Position numbers and translations under genes: made by a program. Below the pieces are notes generated by a model that was given only the letters and a program-made list of their open reading frames with translations, had not been told where the DNA came from and searched no databases. From Leucaena leucocephala (lineage: Eukaryota; Streptophyta; Magnoliopsida; Fabales; Fabaceae), in NCBI GenBank assembly GCA_037074615.1, contig CM073527.1, forward strand, positions 24,180,848 through 24,244,847: a stretch of DNA of 64,000 bases. The letters run 5' to 3'. Every line of letters begins with the position of its first letter. Position 1 is the stretch's first letter. Positions 11,691 to 24,733 of the stretch are shown one piece after another.

Positions 11691-13995
11691 GAGGAACGTA
11701 GTGAATATATTCATTCGCAGTTAATGAAGAACATGAAAACATAGATATATGTGATATATTGAGCAAAGTATCTAGTGAATGAGAGTGGGGCTGGTCAGAA
11801 AAGCAGGACCTTTAAAGGTGGGAAAGATAGATATTATATTGGTGCTTAATTCTCTCAACGGCAAGTACTGTTTGTAACGGGGGAGGCTCTGAAATGACAC
11901 AACTTAAACTCGGTATGCCAAACTCATCAATAATAAATGTTGATGATTGGGATCCCACGTTGTTGAGCGTGAATAACCATCTCCTTCATGTGCTCAAAAG
12001 CTGGCCCCAACGACCGGTCCATGTTCCCCTGGCTCTCATTTTAGCCACGTATTATCCAAGCTTTTACGTCTGCTAGTGGCACTTTGATTCATTCATGCTA
12101 TTCCTATTTCCAGGATAAATGTCAAGTTATTTATACCTATTAGATTAATTTTACAACTAACAATAATAAATATAATTAAAAAACTTGAGTTAATAAATAC
12201 TATAAACAATTTGACCTAAGATTTATTATTTCTTAAATATTCCCGTCTATACCACATCACAGTTGTTGTATCTCTGCAACTATGCAAATAAATAGACAGT
12301 AAGATTATTGGGAATGTACCTGATTGCACTTCATTAATTATTCTTGATTATATACTTGGGCAGAATAAAGTTTCAATTTTTTCTTTGTGGGGAATAATAA
12401 GAGATTAGAAAAAAGTAGTGTAGTTGGTTTTAGTAAAGATTAGAAGATTAGAAAGTGGTACTGTGGATGTGAGCTTGAAGGGTGGAATTGGAGTGGCCCG
12501 TCTTTCTCAAAGGTCTTTTTATGCTGAGACTTGGTCAGATCATATTAGATTGTGAAGGGGTTTATGGAAGAATTATTTTTGCAAAGCAAGACTTTTCAAA
12601 ACCCATTATCTATCTCCTCGATCATCATCGCCCACTCAAAGAATTCTAATATTTACATCTACATGTATATATGTGTATGTTATTGCAAATGAAGAGGTTT
12701 TAAATTCCTTGAGGTTTTGGGGTCTGTTTCTCTACTCTTTTCAAAGTCCTGTCATGCTGGGCACTGCCCCCAGTGCGCAACGAAGCATGCATCACCAACA
12801 TATACATCCAATCCACTACTAGTGTTTCGTTCCTTTTCCTGGAAAGCTCATTCCATCATTCTCTTCATGACTCTTACAACTTCATTACTCATCTTCTCCT
12901 TTTGAATTGTAAAATCACGGCTGTTTATTTAGATATCATTAAAAACTAAATAACAATATCTTAAAACCCTGTTTAAATTATTTTGAAACTTCTACCAAAG
13001 TACTTCACTGAGTTTAAGATGATGAGTTGAAAATTCATCTATCTCTAACCTTGTGCAATCCAAATAACATAGCATAATTAAACATGTGGAGTTCTTAAAG
13101 GGAATCTCACGATGAAGCCTAACTTAAGTCTAGAATTGCAGTTAAGCTACATATTTTTTTCCCAACATCTTTGTGATATAAGCCTTTGTGTACGTACACA
13201 GGCAAATATATGCAGAAACCTTATCTTCATTTTCTTCCCCAACCTTTTGAAAAAACAAGCACACTTTCTCCACGTTTTGAAACATTTTCCAATTAATAAT
13301 GGAATTCTTTCGTACAGTTTAAGTTAGGCTAGTTGAAATTTATTACATGCGAGCTACACAGAATCTAAATCATGTCGGCGAATATATCCTGATATTTTGT
13401 ATAAATGATGAAACTTCTTTTGAATATAAACTTAATTTAAATTTAGGCTACCTTTATACCGAGAAAAAATAAGATGCTGCCTAACTTGACACTGCAAGGT
13501 AGATGCAAGAATATCTTAAACTAATTATAAGACTCGTAATTCCACTCCTATAATCAAATTATATATATTTCTAATATCTGACAGAAAAAATCTGGTGAAC
13601 TTGCATTACTTAATTCACAACAGAAAACATAGTAACACTTGTCTAATAAGGCTGACCAAACTTATGGTTGTAATTTATTTGATGACTGAAACTAGTCAAT
13701 TTATGGCACCAAAAAAGAGAAATTCTCTAAATCTCACCTCCATGGAAATGTTGCTTTCAGGCTGCATTATCAGTTCAGTCAGTTGTGATACATTATACAT
13801 ATCTTTCAAACGTGGCTTCTGGAGTTTAGACTCATTCAGTGGGGAGACTTGTGCTCGTGTTTGATATGAAAGAAGCTAGCCATTGTCACATATATTGCTT
13901 CCAAATATAAAATATTAATATTGTCTTCAAGCTCCCTGACGAAAATCTTCCTTCACAAAAGTTATTCCTATGGTAAAATTAACTTAGATTAATTA

Positions 13996-13997
<2 letters not shown>

Positions 13998-14035
<38 letters not shown>
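13998..14035. repeat. (TA)n microsatellite
   Basis: About 17 TA units in the gene-poor region. Confidence 0.9.
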
Positions 14036-14038
<3 letters not shown>

Positions 14039-14282
14039 TTGAGCCGATGCTGTTCATAAGTGGGGACATTATTGGAGTTAGAGAGGCAAAGGTATATATA
14101 GAGGTCGCTATCAAGTACGTGATTAATACAGCTATGGTGAAAGTGATTGAAAGAGAGAACTCAAACCCTAAGCTTTTTGGCAGGCAAGTGTGCTCGAGAT
14201 CATAGTTGATGATATATAAAAAAAATTGTGTATATATATATATATATATGAAGATCATTAATGTGAAAAAGATAGTTCTAAT

Positions 14283-14472
14283 GAAAAAAGTCTAACATTG
14301 GTAGTAGATAGTTAAATCCTTTAAATATAATATTAGGAGTTTGAATCATGCCATGTGTATAAAAAAACTTTATTAGAATAGTCAAAATTTACTTGATAAT
14401 TTCTATATTTTAGAAGGATTAATTTTTAACTATCAGTTGGGGTACTATGTAAATTTTATTAAAAAAAATATA
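14283..14472 (+). mobile_element. Candidate tRNA-derived SINE
   Basis: A stretch with an A-box-like 'ggtagtagatag', then about 40 bp later 'gagtttgaatcatgcc', resembles the B box of RNA polymerase III promoters, and the segment ends in an A-rich tail (ttaaaaaaaata). I found no clear target-site duplication, so the call is tentative. Confidence 0.3.
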
Positions 14473-14704
14473 GTAGTTATAAGATCACACACTTTTATAT
14501 TATTTCACTATCACAGTATCAGTAGTGTTTTGGGTCCAAGATGACCATATTTGACATTATCAGTGTCTGGTAGACAAGAGTTTTTGCCCATTTAAGTGTG
14601 TGATGGCCCCCTCTTTGTGTGTACAGTGTGCTTGTAACTTTCAAGTTTTCATATCCCTTTTCAACTTATAAGTCATGGGGTCTATTACCTAACCAACTTG
14701 ATTG

Positions 14705-14883
14705 ATTTCTCTCTATATATAGGCATAGCACATGCCTACAACTCATTGAGATTTCAATATCCAACAAAAATTCTCAGAATCTACACACACACAAACACAC
14801 ACACACACATATCAACACATTTTTCTCAGATGGAGACCGTTTGGTTTGAGTTGATCAACTTAATGGCTCCAGTAGCCTTCTAG
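14705..14883 (+). promoter_or_regulatory. TATA box and leader with a 17-codon ORF
   Basis: A strong TATA box (ctctatatatagg, 14711-14723) is followed by a CA-rich leader of about 100 bp, typical of plant 5' UTRs. Then comes an ATG (14830-14832) opening a 17-residue frame METVWFELINLMAPVAF that stops at 14881-14883. I recognise no family. It could be a short ORF in a non-coding or microRNA primary transcript, a first exon, or a relic. Confidence 0.35.
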
Positions 14884-16652
14884 AATCATTACTTAAAAAG
14901 CTTCTGCTTCATCATCTATAGTGGAATCAATAATAGACAATATTTTGTGCTTCAACATATACATATGTATCTCCTACAAGCAAATTCTTCTTATAGAATT
15001 TGGATAGTGGAATAGACGTTTGATTAGTCTGATAATCATTTGTTGAAGTTGCTTTCGCCCTCACTGTTTTGTGAGAGTTAATGGCGAGAGAAAATGAAAT
15101 GCATGTTGCAGAGATAAGCATGCCACACCCCCCCCCCCCAACCCCACTAGCTATAGGGTATATAGTGAGTGAACCAGAAGAGACCTATAGATATAAGGTT
15201 TATAAGAAATTTCCAAAAGGCATAATTCATATAGTACGTTATATAAGCATGATTGTGTTGTGCGCACATGATCATCATCAAAGGACGCTGTGCGTGTGTG
15301 TAAAAAGAATACACTACTCTATTAAATGTGTATGCTCTATAGTTCACATGCTATGTTATATCTTTAGAAAGCTATAATAGAAGCAAGTTAAATTAGCCCC
15401 ATCCGTTCTCTGCTTCTCCTCTATATGTAGCTCCCCCATCATTTTCTATCACCCCACGTGTGACCACTATGTATTGCTAAAAGTTCATATATCTCAACAT
15501 AGAAACTAGCATAAAAGATTTTCCAAGAGCAAATGATCGATTTTCAATAGTGTATGGAGTTATCATTGGAGACTACAATTAACTTGTTCCACTTAAATTA
15601 ATTAGCCATTGACCAGAGAATATTTATTTATTTTTTATGGAGGGATCAATTGAATCTCCACTATGTGCAATTAACTTTCAAAAACACTACACCCTTTGTC
15701 AAAGGAGAGCCACTGTAGTACTGATTTTGTTTGCTGACACAAAGGAAAGCTATGAAAACTTGCCAGTTTCTGTAATTAACTAGTTTAAAACTATACCTGT
15801 TAATGAATTTTTGTCATTACTTAGAAATTCATGGTAAAAGTTTAGAGTTATATATATTATATTTGTCATATTTCTTAATTCTTATACTTAGCTGATCGGC
15901 CTTTGGTTGGATATACTATGCAGGATTAGACTGAACGATTCTGAACGTTTGTTGGATTAAATAACGCGCACTCTCTCCCCTTCAAAACTTTTAATATATT
16001 TGAACACATAGAATTAAACAATGCAAATGGAAATGATTAATCAATTAATGATGATTTTAACCACTTTATAGTATGTTCCCGAGAATTATGAGATTGTAAG
16101 GCAAGCTTTAATGGCCTCCCTTGTTAACCGTGATATATATGCCATTGATGCGCTCACATAGAAAGAAATATTGAATCAACTTACTCTACTTCAGTTAGAG
16201 AACTAAAAAATCAAAGACGTAATTAATGTGCAGTATTCAAATATCCTAGCTCTAGAAAACTAGCTAGCTGCTAGCCTTGTCCTTGACCCGTTATTTATGG
16301 TTAAAACATGTGCTCTACTTGTCTCTGATATAACAAGTATAGCTAGTGGGAGATAAAGCTAGCCACCATCTCTGATTCTTTCCTCTTTTCATTCATTCTT
16401 TTTGGTTATTGCCTAATGTCGATCTCTGTTGTGCATGCAGAAAAAAGAACACTAGTTTTTCCTTTTGCTTTGAATTCTCGGTACCATACTTCAATAAAGA
16501 AGGAGACTGTGACTAAAAGACTGATGAGACTTTGATGGATGAGAGTGGAATTTAACTGAGACATACATAGCTAGAGGGAACATTATCATAAGAAATACAC
16601 TAGCTATTTGTATAGCCCCCCCTAAGTTCGGCCTTTGTTCCTCATACCTTTG

Positions 16653-16690
<38 letters not shown>
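16653..16690. repeat. (TA)n microsatellite
   Basis: About 18-19 TA units. Confidence 0.9.
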
Positions 16691-16691
<1 letters not shown>

Positions 16692-17604
16692 TGTGTGTTT
16701 GTTGTTTTGATTATGATGATGAAGAAGAGGACTGCAATATACTTAATTAAGCTGCATTTTCCCCTTGCACAACCACTTGCCTTCGATTCACTGGTTGTAT
16801 CCGGTCCTCATACCCTAATTGGAAAAAAGTGTCACCTCCATCAAAATTTTCTTACATTATTTATAATATATGCTTGTCACCTTCTAATTTGATGTTGATC
16901 TCTAAATTATATAATAAGTATTATTTTAATCCAGGAGGACCATATATGCTTTGAAAAATGGTTAGCAACTTGTAATTTAATTTCCTTTGTGGCCTAACTT
17001 GTTCTTTATATGTCTGATTGTTGTTGCTAGTTCCCTGTGAGAGAAAAAGTTCAGTGGTTGATTAAATTAATAATGTTCAATGGTTGGCTATGAATTTCAT
17101 AAAATATTGATCCAGTTTAGGATTTCGAGACCGAATGATGTTCCCTGGAAAGATTTTAACTTGTTCCTCCCTGGTTGGGTGGCAAAACAAAATGGGCTTC
17201 ATTATAAGATAATTTTTTGGTCGGGCACAAGCGCTAATTTTGTTGGTGACCACCAAAATTTCACTTTTTCTTTGGCAAAATTAAATGTATGTGCTTCATG
17301 ATTGTGGCATTTTCGGAGGAAAAAAAATAATATAAAATAAAGGACATCCTTTTCTGACTTTTTTAATTTGGGGGAAACGTTAAATGGGTGTTGACAAAAG
17401 AAACTAATAAGAAAATCGATCAGTAGTTTAAATTAGTGAACAATATTGATTGCCCATAGTTTCCAGGCCAATAAACCAGAGAGATAAAATCCACATGCTC
17501 ACAAAGGACCGTACAATAGAATCTAATTATAGCTCATTGCTTGTAAAAAATGAATAATTTTCTCCATTGGAAAAAGAAGATGTCATTGACGTCAATAATT
17601 TAGA

Positions 17605-18172
17605 GGGCCTATTTACATTAACTTTTGGAGAATAGATTATGGGAAGAATAGATTTTAGAAATAATATATTTTAAAAATTGAGATATTTGAATTATTAGTA
17701 GTAAAATCACTTTTCATATTGGTAAATTAACAAAAATAATATGATTTGATTAAAAGTAGGAGAGATGGGATATGATAGAGAAGAAAGAAGAGAGATGGGA
17801 GAGTGTAAAGAAGAGAGGGAGAGAGGAGAGATGGTGGAGATGAGGGGAGAGAGGGTGAAGAGAAAGGAGAGAGGAGATAAGGTAGAGAAAAGAGATAAGG
17901 GAATGTAAAGAAGAGAGAGGAGAGAGGGTGGAGGGTGGGGATGAGAGAAGAGAGAGGAGATAAGGTAGAGAAGAAATATGAGAGATGGTGTAAGAAAAAA
18001 TAGGAGTAAGATAATAATTGGATAGTCTATGAACTCTTTTACTGTTTCAAAAGCTAATTTCAGTAGCTTATTTAAAATTATGATTTTGACCAAAATTACT
18101 TGTAGACAAATATTATTGTTTGTCTAAAATTTTGCTCAAAAGAGTTTTTCAAATCATGGTGCCAAACACACC
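17605..18172 (-). mobile_element. Tourist-like MITE family A, copy 3 (reverse)
   Basis: The reverse complement aligns with 1301-1790 and 31762-32275 (the 'cagtaaaagag' block and the 'tggaccaattactat'-like block). On the plus strand the left part matches 57669-57830 (ggagaatagatt, ttattagtag, aaatcactttt). The right end ccaaacacacc is the family terminus. The central CT/GA tract is expanded to about 240 bp (17755-17995), producing low-complexity open frames that are not genes. A target-site duplication is not evident. Confidence 0.65.
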
Positions 18173-21100
18173 ATGAATGTTAAATAAAGTTAAGCCAAAA
18201 CAAGATAAGCTGAAAAGGGAACATAAATGGAAATGCTCCTACCTCCTCACTTTCAAGCAAAGGCACTTGTATGGATACATGTGTTTTGGTCATCAAAGTA
18301 GAGTGTAGTGGCTACAACTTTCAATGGTTTTATATATTTGCATTGTTAGAGGCTAATCTATTATATGCAATGAAGTCATTAACACGTGTATATGTTCTCG
18401 ACTAGGATTTGCCCAGGTGGTTTATTTTGGGGTTTTTAAGGAATCAAAAAGACATACATGACCAATCCATCTATGTATGTAATTAATTAGTACAGCGCCT
18501 ACTTTCCTTTTCTTCTTGTAACTTCTATATTTGTTTTTGCTGCATGCTTTTGCTGCTTTTCAACCATCCCAATTACATCAAATATGCGCGTTCATACGAA
18601 GAATTAAAAATAAAATAAAATTGGTTGCTTGTGAATAACTAAACATTTTCTTATTATATTCATTAGGATATATGTATTTATAATTACTTTTAATTTAAGA
18701 GAGTGATTAATTATTGTTTGGTTTTAGCGTGCTCTCAGCCAACGAAACTCGACAAGATTCACTCCCTTGATTCGTAAACTAGAAACACATACACAGAGTC
18801 GGAAGAAATTAAAATATAACCAGAATAATGAATCCCGTTTGGATCATGTGTAGCAATAATCTAATATTGGATATGCCGATCTTAATATAATACTTAATTT
18901 ATATATTATATTTTATATCAAGCACTAGGGAGTGTGTGTATATATATTCAGTAGATTCCGTCTGGGGTTAATAAGGTTCACATGACATATATGTCTGAAG
19001 AGTGTAATAAGCTGGCGGATGGCTCCTTTTAGGCCTAGCGTTTTGTTGACTCTTACGACCGACTAAAATGGGAATCATCGATCGTCATGAAGAGTACAGA
19101 GTCCTGGAGCTATATTGAAATTGGCTCAAAGGCCGAGGTTCCTAAGTTCCCAAGAGGACCCTACACTTCCAACACCACTAATTAAACTGATTCTTCCAAG
19201 TGCCATACGCTACTTCTCTACTTCACACTGTCAGTGTTCTCATAATTGTTCGGTATCACGCAGCTTTCATCCCCTCCACCACCCTTTCCTTATTATACAA
19301 CAAATTATATTAATGCTACCCTCCACACATTAGTTCATGATTTGAACGTTGATGGGCCAGCGAGCTCCTCCGGAGAGAACACACGACTGGGCCCATCAGT
19401 TTCAAGAGATCGCATATAAGAAGGCTCAATACCACATCTTAATCTAAAGCATCAGAGCATTATTGAGTATTATGACATCTTCCAACCCAATCCTATCTGA
19501 CATGAGACTTCTCCTCACTTCAAGACAAATTCACTCATTCTTGAAACATTCATGAATGATATGGCGCATGTGGGAAAGATGAGTTGCATGCGGGGTTCTT
19601 GTTGTGTGAAGTTACTATTCAGGACGTACGTACATATTCTTCCATAGGGGTAGGTCATAGGATAGGTTTCTCCACTTGGGCAGAGGCTAAGTAGAAGGTA
19701 CAATTGCGACAACAGCGTGAAGATCACGTGCAGCGTCCCTTCATGATCCCCTCTTCTCCAACTTTTGTGTCAGTCCCTTCGCCATGATTGCTCAGCATTT
19801 CAGATCAAAACGCCACTTCCTTACCTTCCATACATATATGATTATCGCTGTTTACCTCCAACGTAACCACCATTCAGTCTGTCTCCATCCGTGTCCTCCT
19901 TCCCCCTCTTCAATATCTTTCTCTATATATATGCATTAAATATTTCAGCTCAACTCAATTCGATCCTTCGAACACTCATATACCTGAACTGCGTGCGTGG
20001 GAAGGGTCAGAAGCTCTAAACAAGGTGTAAGCATAAAAGGGTTTCAAACTAAAATGATGCTGTCTGAACCATGTAAAATGAAGTGCACATTATTAATATT
20101 ATATTGAGAGAGAGAGAGAGAGTTGCTAGGGGGTGGGGCCGGAGAGGGAGAGTTCGGTTGTCACTAAACTGAATGAGGAGGGCCGGTTATGGTAGGGGCC
20201 GGAAGGACCAAAAAAGAATGATAGAAAGAGTTTCCAGAGAAGAAAGGCGTAGTAGTGGGATAAGAACTAGGAAGGCAACCCCTTGAGATCATAAAGGTCA
20301 AATGGTCCCAATTTTAAAAGACCAAGGACCAATATGCATGCGCACACCAATTATATTTTCCTTAAATATTATTTTAGAATTAAGTCTAGTGGAATAAATT
20401 AGTTATATGGTAGAGAATCAAGTTCAAATTCCTTCTAAAAAGATCTCATATCAATATTATTTCTAATAAATATATATATATGATTAGTTAAAATAAAAAA
20501 ATTCTTTTAATTAACTAATTTAATCCCCATTTGTAGTTTCCTTACCTACTATTATCTCAAGTCCCATTCTTAGAGCTAGCTTCCTCTACACACTCACCCA
20601 CAGCAACCAATCACTTCCTTCTTCTCTCACCATTATCGTGACCTTTTAATTAATCCCTACCACTTGCGAGCTACTAATAATTATTTTATATTTAGATCCT
20701 AGAAATTGAGGTTAAGATTTTACTTACCACACATTTTGAAAACTTTGTTGAAAAGTTTAAGATAAAAAAATTGACCACTCCCCATCTGATCACACTAACC
20801 ACCTTATCATTAATGACTCCGAATGTGAATGTAAGGGGTACATAGTCAACCCTCTCTTTTCTTTTACTGGTTCTATATATATGTGCGTACAAATATATAT
20901 ATATATATACATGTTGTGTATGTATACATATATATATATATATTCTGGACTTCTAATTATATATATATATGAAGTCTGTTCACAGCTTCTTTTAATTAAA
21001 AAGTCCATCATCATCGTAATCATAATTAACACGTAATAAAAGGAATTTCTAATGAATCATACTACTCATAAATTCATCATGGATAATGTAATTTAATGAT

Positions 21101-22195
21101 CAAATGCAATGGACAGAAAATATTTCTGGGTATTTTTAATCAGTATCAATATATATGTAATATAAACTTTATATATACATATATAATCAACCATATTTTT
21201 CATCAACAGTGAGACTGATTTCATGCATGAAGACTCACCTAATTACTAATTTAAAACATATTTGAAATCGTTCCAAAATTATACATCAAAATTTCAAAAC
21301 TAAATTTAATTGCGTTTTATGACCCAGCTTGGGGAACTTGTTAATTTTAAAAACTTGAATTAAAGCAGGCTGAGTGGATATAAATAAAAAGGGTGAAGAA
21401 ATATTTTTACTTAATTAACTTTTTTGGAAACACAAGTCATGACCTATTCTTTTTGTTTGGCCAAATGAACTTACAGAACTGATCAATATTTTTCCTTTCC
21501 GCTGAAGGGTCGAATGGCTGCCAGGTGATTATTAATATATTTTTAACATTTCTACAAAAATTACTATTTATAAATCATAAGTAGAATGCATGGTTGTCGT
21601 CCAGGCAACTTTATTAGAATCGGGACAAATTAATCTGACATACTTGATGATTTTAGGTGTTTGTGATAAATAATAAATAGTATTTAGGCTTGCCATGTAT
21701 AAGATTGATATGAATAGAAGGTATTACAAGAGATATTTGGACATATATGGATAAATATTGATTAATTTATTTTTTTTATATGTATTATTTAAGAAAATAT
21801 TATTTTAAAAATAAATATTAAATTATTTTAAAATAATATTGATTAGTGTTTGACGGGTTCAATGCCCCGCTCCTGTTTTAACAACATTAGTTGCCTATAA
21901 TTATTTTAAATTTTTTTTTAGATATCTTTTTATATTTTCCATCCGTAAATCTTATTTCGTAATCTATTTTCTTAACTTTTTCGTTGAGGTATGTCTCTAG
22001 TTACTATATAGATACCACTAACTCTTGATCAGACTTTGCTTAAAATATATATATAAAAAAAAAGTATAGAGAAGCTCAAGATACCATAAAAACATTTGTC
22101 CCCTATTTTAATTGTACGTAAATATGAGGACTAATGTATAATAATTCCAAAAGAAAATTGCGAAAGAGACCTGCGACGAAGTATGAGATTTTGTC
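18173..22195. other. Intergenic region upstream of CKX
   Basis: Holds a GA microsatellite (20107-20124), TA-rich runs around 20895-20965, a GC-rich inverted repeat at 19350-19399, a TATA-like ctctatatatatgc near 19920-19933 followed by no ORF, and a possible SINE fragment at 20386-20500. I see no supported protein gene. Confidence 0.5.
20386..20500 (+). mobile_element. Candidate tRNA-like SINE fragment
   Basis: 'aagtctagtgga' resembles an RNA polymerase III A box and 'aagttcaaattcc', about 40 bp downstream, resembles a B box (GGTTCGANNCC). The sequence then becomes A/T-rich. No duplication or clear tail was found. Confidence 0.25.
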
Positions 22196-22203
22196 TATAA
22201 AAA
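22196..22203 (+). promoter_or_regulatory. TATA box of the cytokinin dehydrogenase gene
   Basis: tataaaaa lies 176 bp upstream of the CKX start codon and is followed by a pyrimidine-rich leader ending in an A-run just before the ATG, as in many plant genes. Confidence 0.65.
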
Positions 22204-22371
22204 GGAGCTTCGAGTTTGACTATGCCGCCCAAACTCACACTTGCCTTCGAATTCCCTTCTCAATTCTCTCACGCTTTGTGTCTCTGTCCCCTCCTTCCTC
22301 TACTCTTCTTCTTCTTCTTCTGCTCTATTCTGGCTTTCCAACCAACATAAGCATTCAGCTCAAAAAAAAAA

Positions 22372-24733
22372 ATGGCGTCACTCTCAGCATCTTCTGTTCA
22401 ACTCTTCATCCTAGTCCTCGTCCTCCTCAATTTCCTTACACCCCATGAAGCCACCACAGTGTGCTATTCCAATAACAACTCTCTCATACTTCCTCCCTCT
22501 GAGATCCTCTTCTCTCTCCAAACACTGCCTCTCGATGGCTCCATGGCCTTATATGGCCACCCTTTCAAACAGGTAGCTGCCAGAGACTTCGGCAACATTT
22601 ACCATTTCCCTCCACTCGCCGTTCTCAATCCAAACACTGTCTCTGACATCTCACTCGTCACCAAGCTCGTCTCCGAGATGGGCTCTGCCTCTGGCTTCAA
22701 AATCGCCGCCAGGGGCCACGGCCATTCTCTTCAGGGTCAGGCACAAGCACACCAAGGCCTGGTCATAAACATGGAGTCTCTGAGAGAACCAGAAACAATG
22801 CAAGTCAAGTACACCAAAAGAGGCCAAGTGGGGCTGCCGTATGTGGAAGTTTCAGGTGGAGAACTGTGGATAAACATACTGCATGAGACATTGAAACGTG
22901 GGTTGGCTCCGAAATCTTGGACCGATTACCTTCACCTTACTGTTGGCGGAACTCTGTCCAATGCCGGAATAAGTGGCCAAGCTTTCCGCCATGGACCCCA
23001 GATCGATAACGTTTTCCAGCTGGAAGTCGTCACAGGTTTGTATTGTTCGATCCAAAATCTCTTCCCTTCCCCACCTAATGTGATTTTCTAGCACGTTTTG
23101 GCCTAACCCACATCGTGTTCGAAAGAGAGGTTTCATCCTAAACGCATTGGTTTCCATGTGCAAAGTTTTTTCAAATCATTCCTAATCAGTGATATCAATC
23201 CATTATAGAAAGATTTCAAGTTATTGGATTTGTTGAGTGAACTTTGAATTGCACTGTCCCTTCGAGATCCTAAACGTGCTGTTAGCTTGTTGCTTCGAAA
23301 TACCTTATCTTTTCGACCATACCAATCGCTTCATAAAAAAAGGGGGGGATAGAGTTTTCGTCATTTTTCTCTGTTGTATGGCAATAGTGATTTTTTCTTT
23401 AAGAATTTTCAAAATATACTGAGTGAAGATTGTGGGGCAATGATATATATGAGTTTGAACTTTTGGCATTTATGATGCTGTAGGAAAAGGAGAGGTAGTG
23501 AACTGCTCAGAATCCCAAAATGCAGACCTATTTTATGGTGTCCTTGGAGGGCTTGGTCAATTTGGCATAATCACCAAAGCTTGGATTTCTCTTGAACCAG
23601 CACCAAAGATGGTGAGCTTATACACACACACACACACACACACACACATAAACGCCTTTACGTCCTTAGGAATGAAGAAAAATTGATCTCCCAATAATTA
23701 ATATCCATTTATGCAGGTGAAATGGATTAGAGTGCTGTATTCAGATTTCTCCGTGTTCACCAGGGATCAGGAGTATTTGATCTCAATTGAAAACACGTTT
23801 GATTATATTGAAGGATTCGTGATCATAAATGGTACTGGCCCCCTCAATAGCTGGAGATCTTCCTTCAGTCTGAAAGACCCACTTCAAGTCAGCCAATTCG
23901 ATTCAGACGGAAGGACCTTGTATTGTCTGGAAATGGCAAGATACTTCAACCCAGATGAATCTGAAGCCATGAATCAGGTGAGTAATTGTGACTGCGGGTA
24001 AAATGTAAAAACGTTGTCTCTACTGAAGAAAAACCTCATTTTTTGCTGTTCACTCGTGCAAATGCAGAGCGTTGAGCATCTTTTGTCAGAACTGAGTTAT
24101 ATTCCCTCCACAATCTTCCTGACAGAAGTTTCTTACGTGGAGTTCCTGGACAGAGTCCATGTTTCTGAAATGAAGTTGAGAGCAAAAGGATTATGGGATG
24201 TTCCCCATCCTTGGCTGAATCTTTTCATTCCTGGTAGCAAAATTCATGACTTCAATCAAGAGGTGTTTGGCAACATCCTTACAGATACAAGCAATGGCCC
24301 CATTCTCATTTACCCTGTCAACCAAACAAGGTACTAACTTTAACTTGTTGACTGCAATCAAACGCTAAATTAACAAACCCCACTAATACTCTCTCTCTCT
24401 CTCTCAAGGTGGAACGGTAAAACCTCTTTGGTTACACCAGGGGAAGATGTTTTCTACCTAGTGGCATTCCTATCCTCTGCAATCCCAGATTCTGTCGGGA
24501 AAGACAGCGTGGAAAACATACTAAACCAGAACAAACGGATCCTAGAATTCTGTGCGGATGCTGGTTTGGGAGTGAAGCAATATCTTCCCCACTACACTAC
24601 CAAAGACGAATGGCAAACCCACTTTGGGTCAAGATGGGAAGCATTCTTCCAAAGAAAGTTAGCTTATGACCCACTCGCACTTCTTGCCCCAGGCCACAGA
24701 ATCTTTGAAAACGCAATCTCAACTTCCTGTTAA
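22372..24733 (+). CDS. CKX: Cytokinin dehydrogenase (CKX1/CKX6-like)
   Basis: FAD-dependent enzyme that irreversibly degrades cytokinins by oxidising the N6 side chain, lowering hormone level. Five exons: 22372-23035, 23484-23611, 23717-23977, 24068-24330, 24409-24733; GT-AG throughout, 546 aa, a normal CKX length. An N-terminal hydrophobic signal (LFILVLVLLNFL, residues 11-22) suggests secretion or ER entry. The FAD domain contains ARGHGHSLQGQ; His118 in the GHS motif is the expected covalent flavin attachment site. WTDYLHLTVGGTLSNAG and VLGGLGQFGIIT are CKX hallmarks, and the C-terminal PHY--YDPLALLAPG region is the substrate-binding part. GHGHSLQGQ and the HQG-VI-MESL context match the CKX1/CKX6 clade rather than CKX2-4. 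Intron 2 starts with a CA microsatellite (23622-23648) next to its donor; intron 4 ends in a (CT)n tract. Confidence 0.95.
23622..23648. repeat. (AC)n microsatellite in CKX intron 2
   Basis: About 13 AC units beginning 10 bp after the intron 2 donor. Confidence 0.9.

Larger units (their letters stand above)
11691..17604. other. Gene-poor intergenic DNA with microsatellites
   Basis: I see no supported protein gene. Notable contents: TA microsatellites at 14002-14035, 14229-14249 and 16653-16690; a C run at 15128-15139; a short GC-rich inverted repeat near 12759-12780 (gcactg/cagtgc); and the promoter-like segment and SINE-like piece listed separately. Short open frames here are low-complexity or lack codon character. 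Confidence 0.5.

Noticed and set aside
12755..12782. Possible microRNA hairpin (gcactg/cagtgc)
   Set aside because: The stem is only six to seven base pairs; too short for a plant microRNA precursor.
17707..18093. 128-residue Ser/Leu-rich minus-strand open frame
   Set aside because: Produced by the expanded CT/GA tract inside MITE copy 3; low complexity.
19700..19770. Resemblance to miR164-type sequence (ttctccaac, cacgtgca)
   Set aside because: The order and spacing of the matching words do not fit a miR164 mature sequence, and no long hairpin was found.
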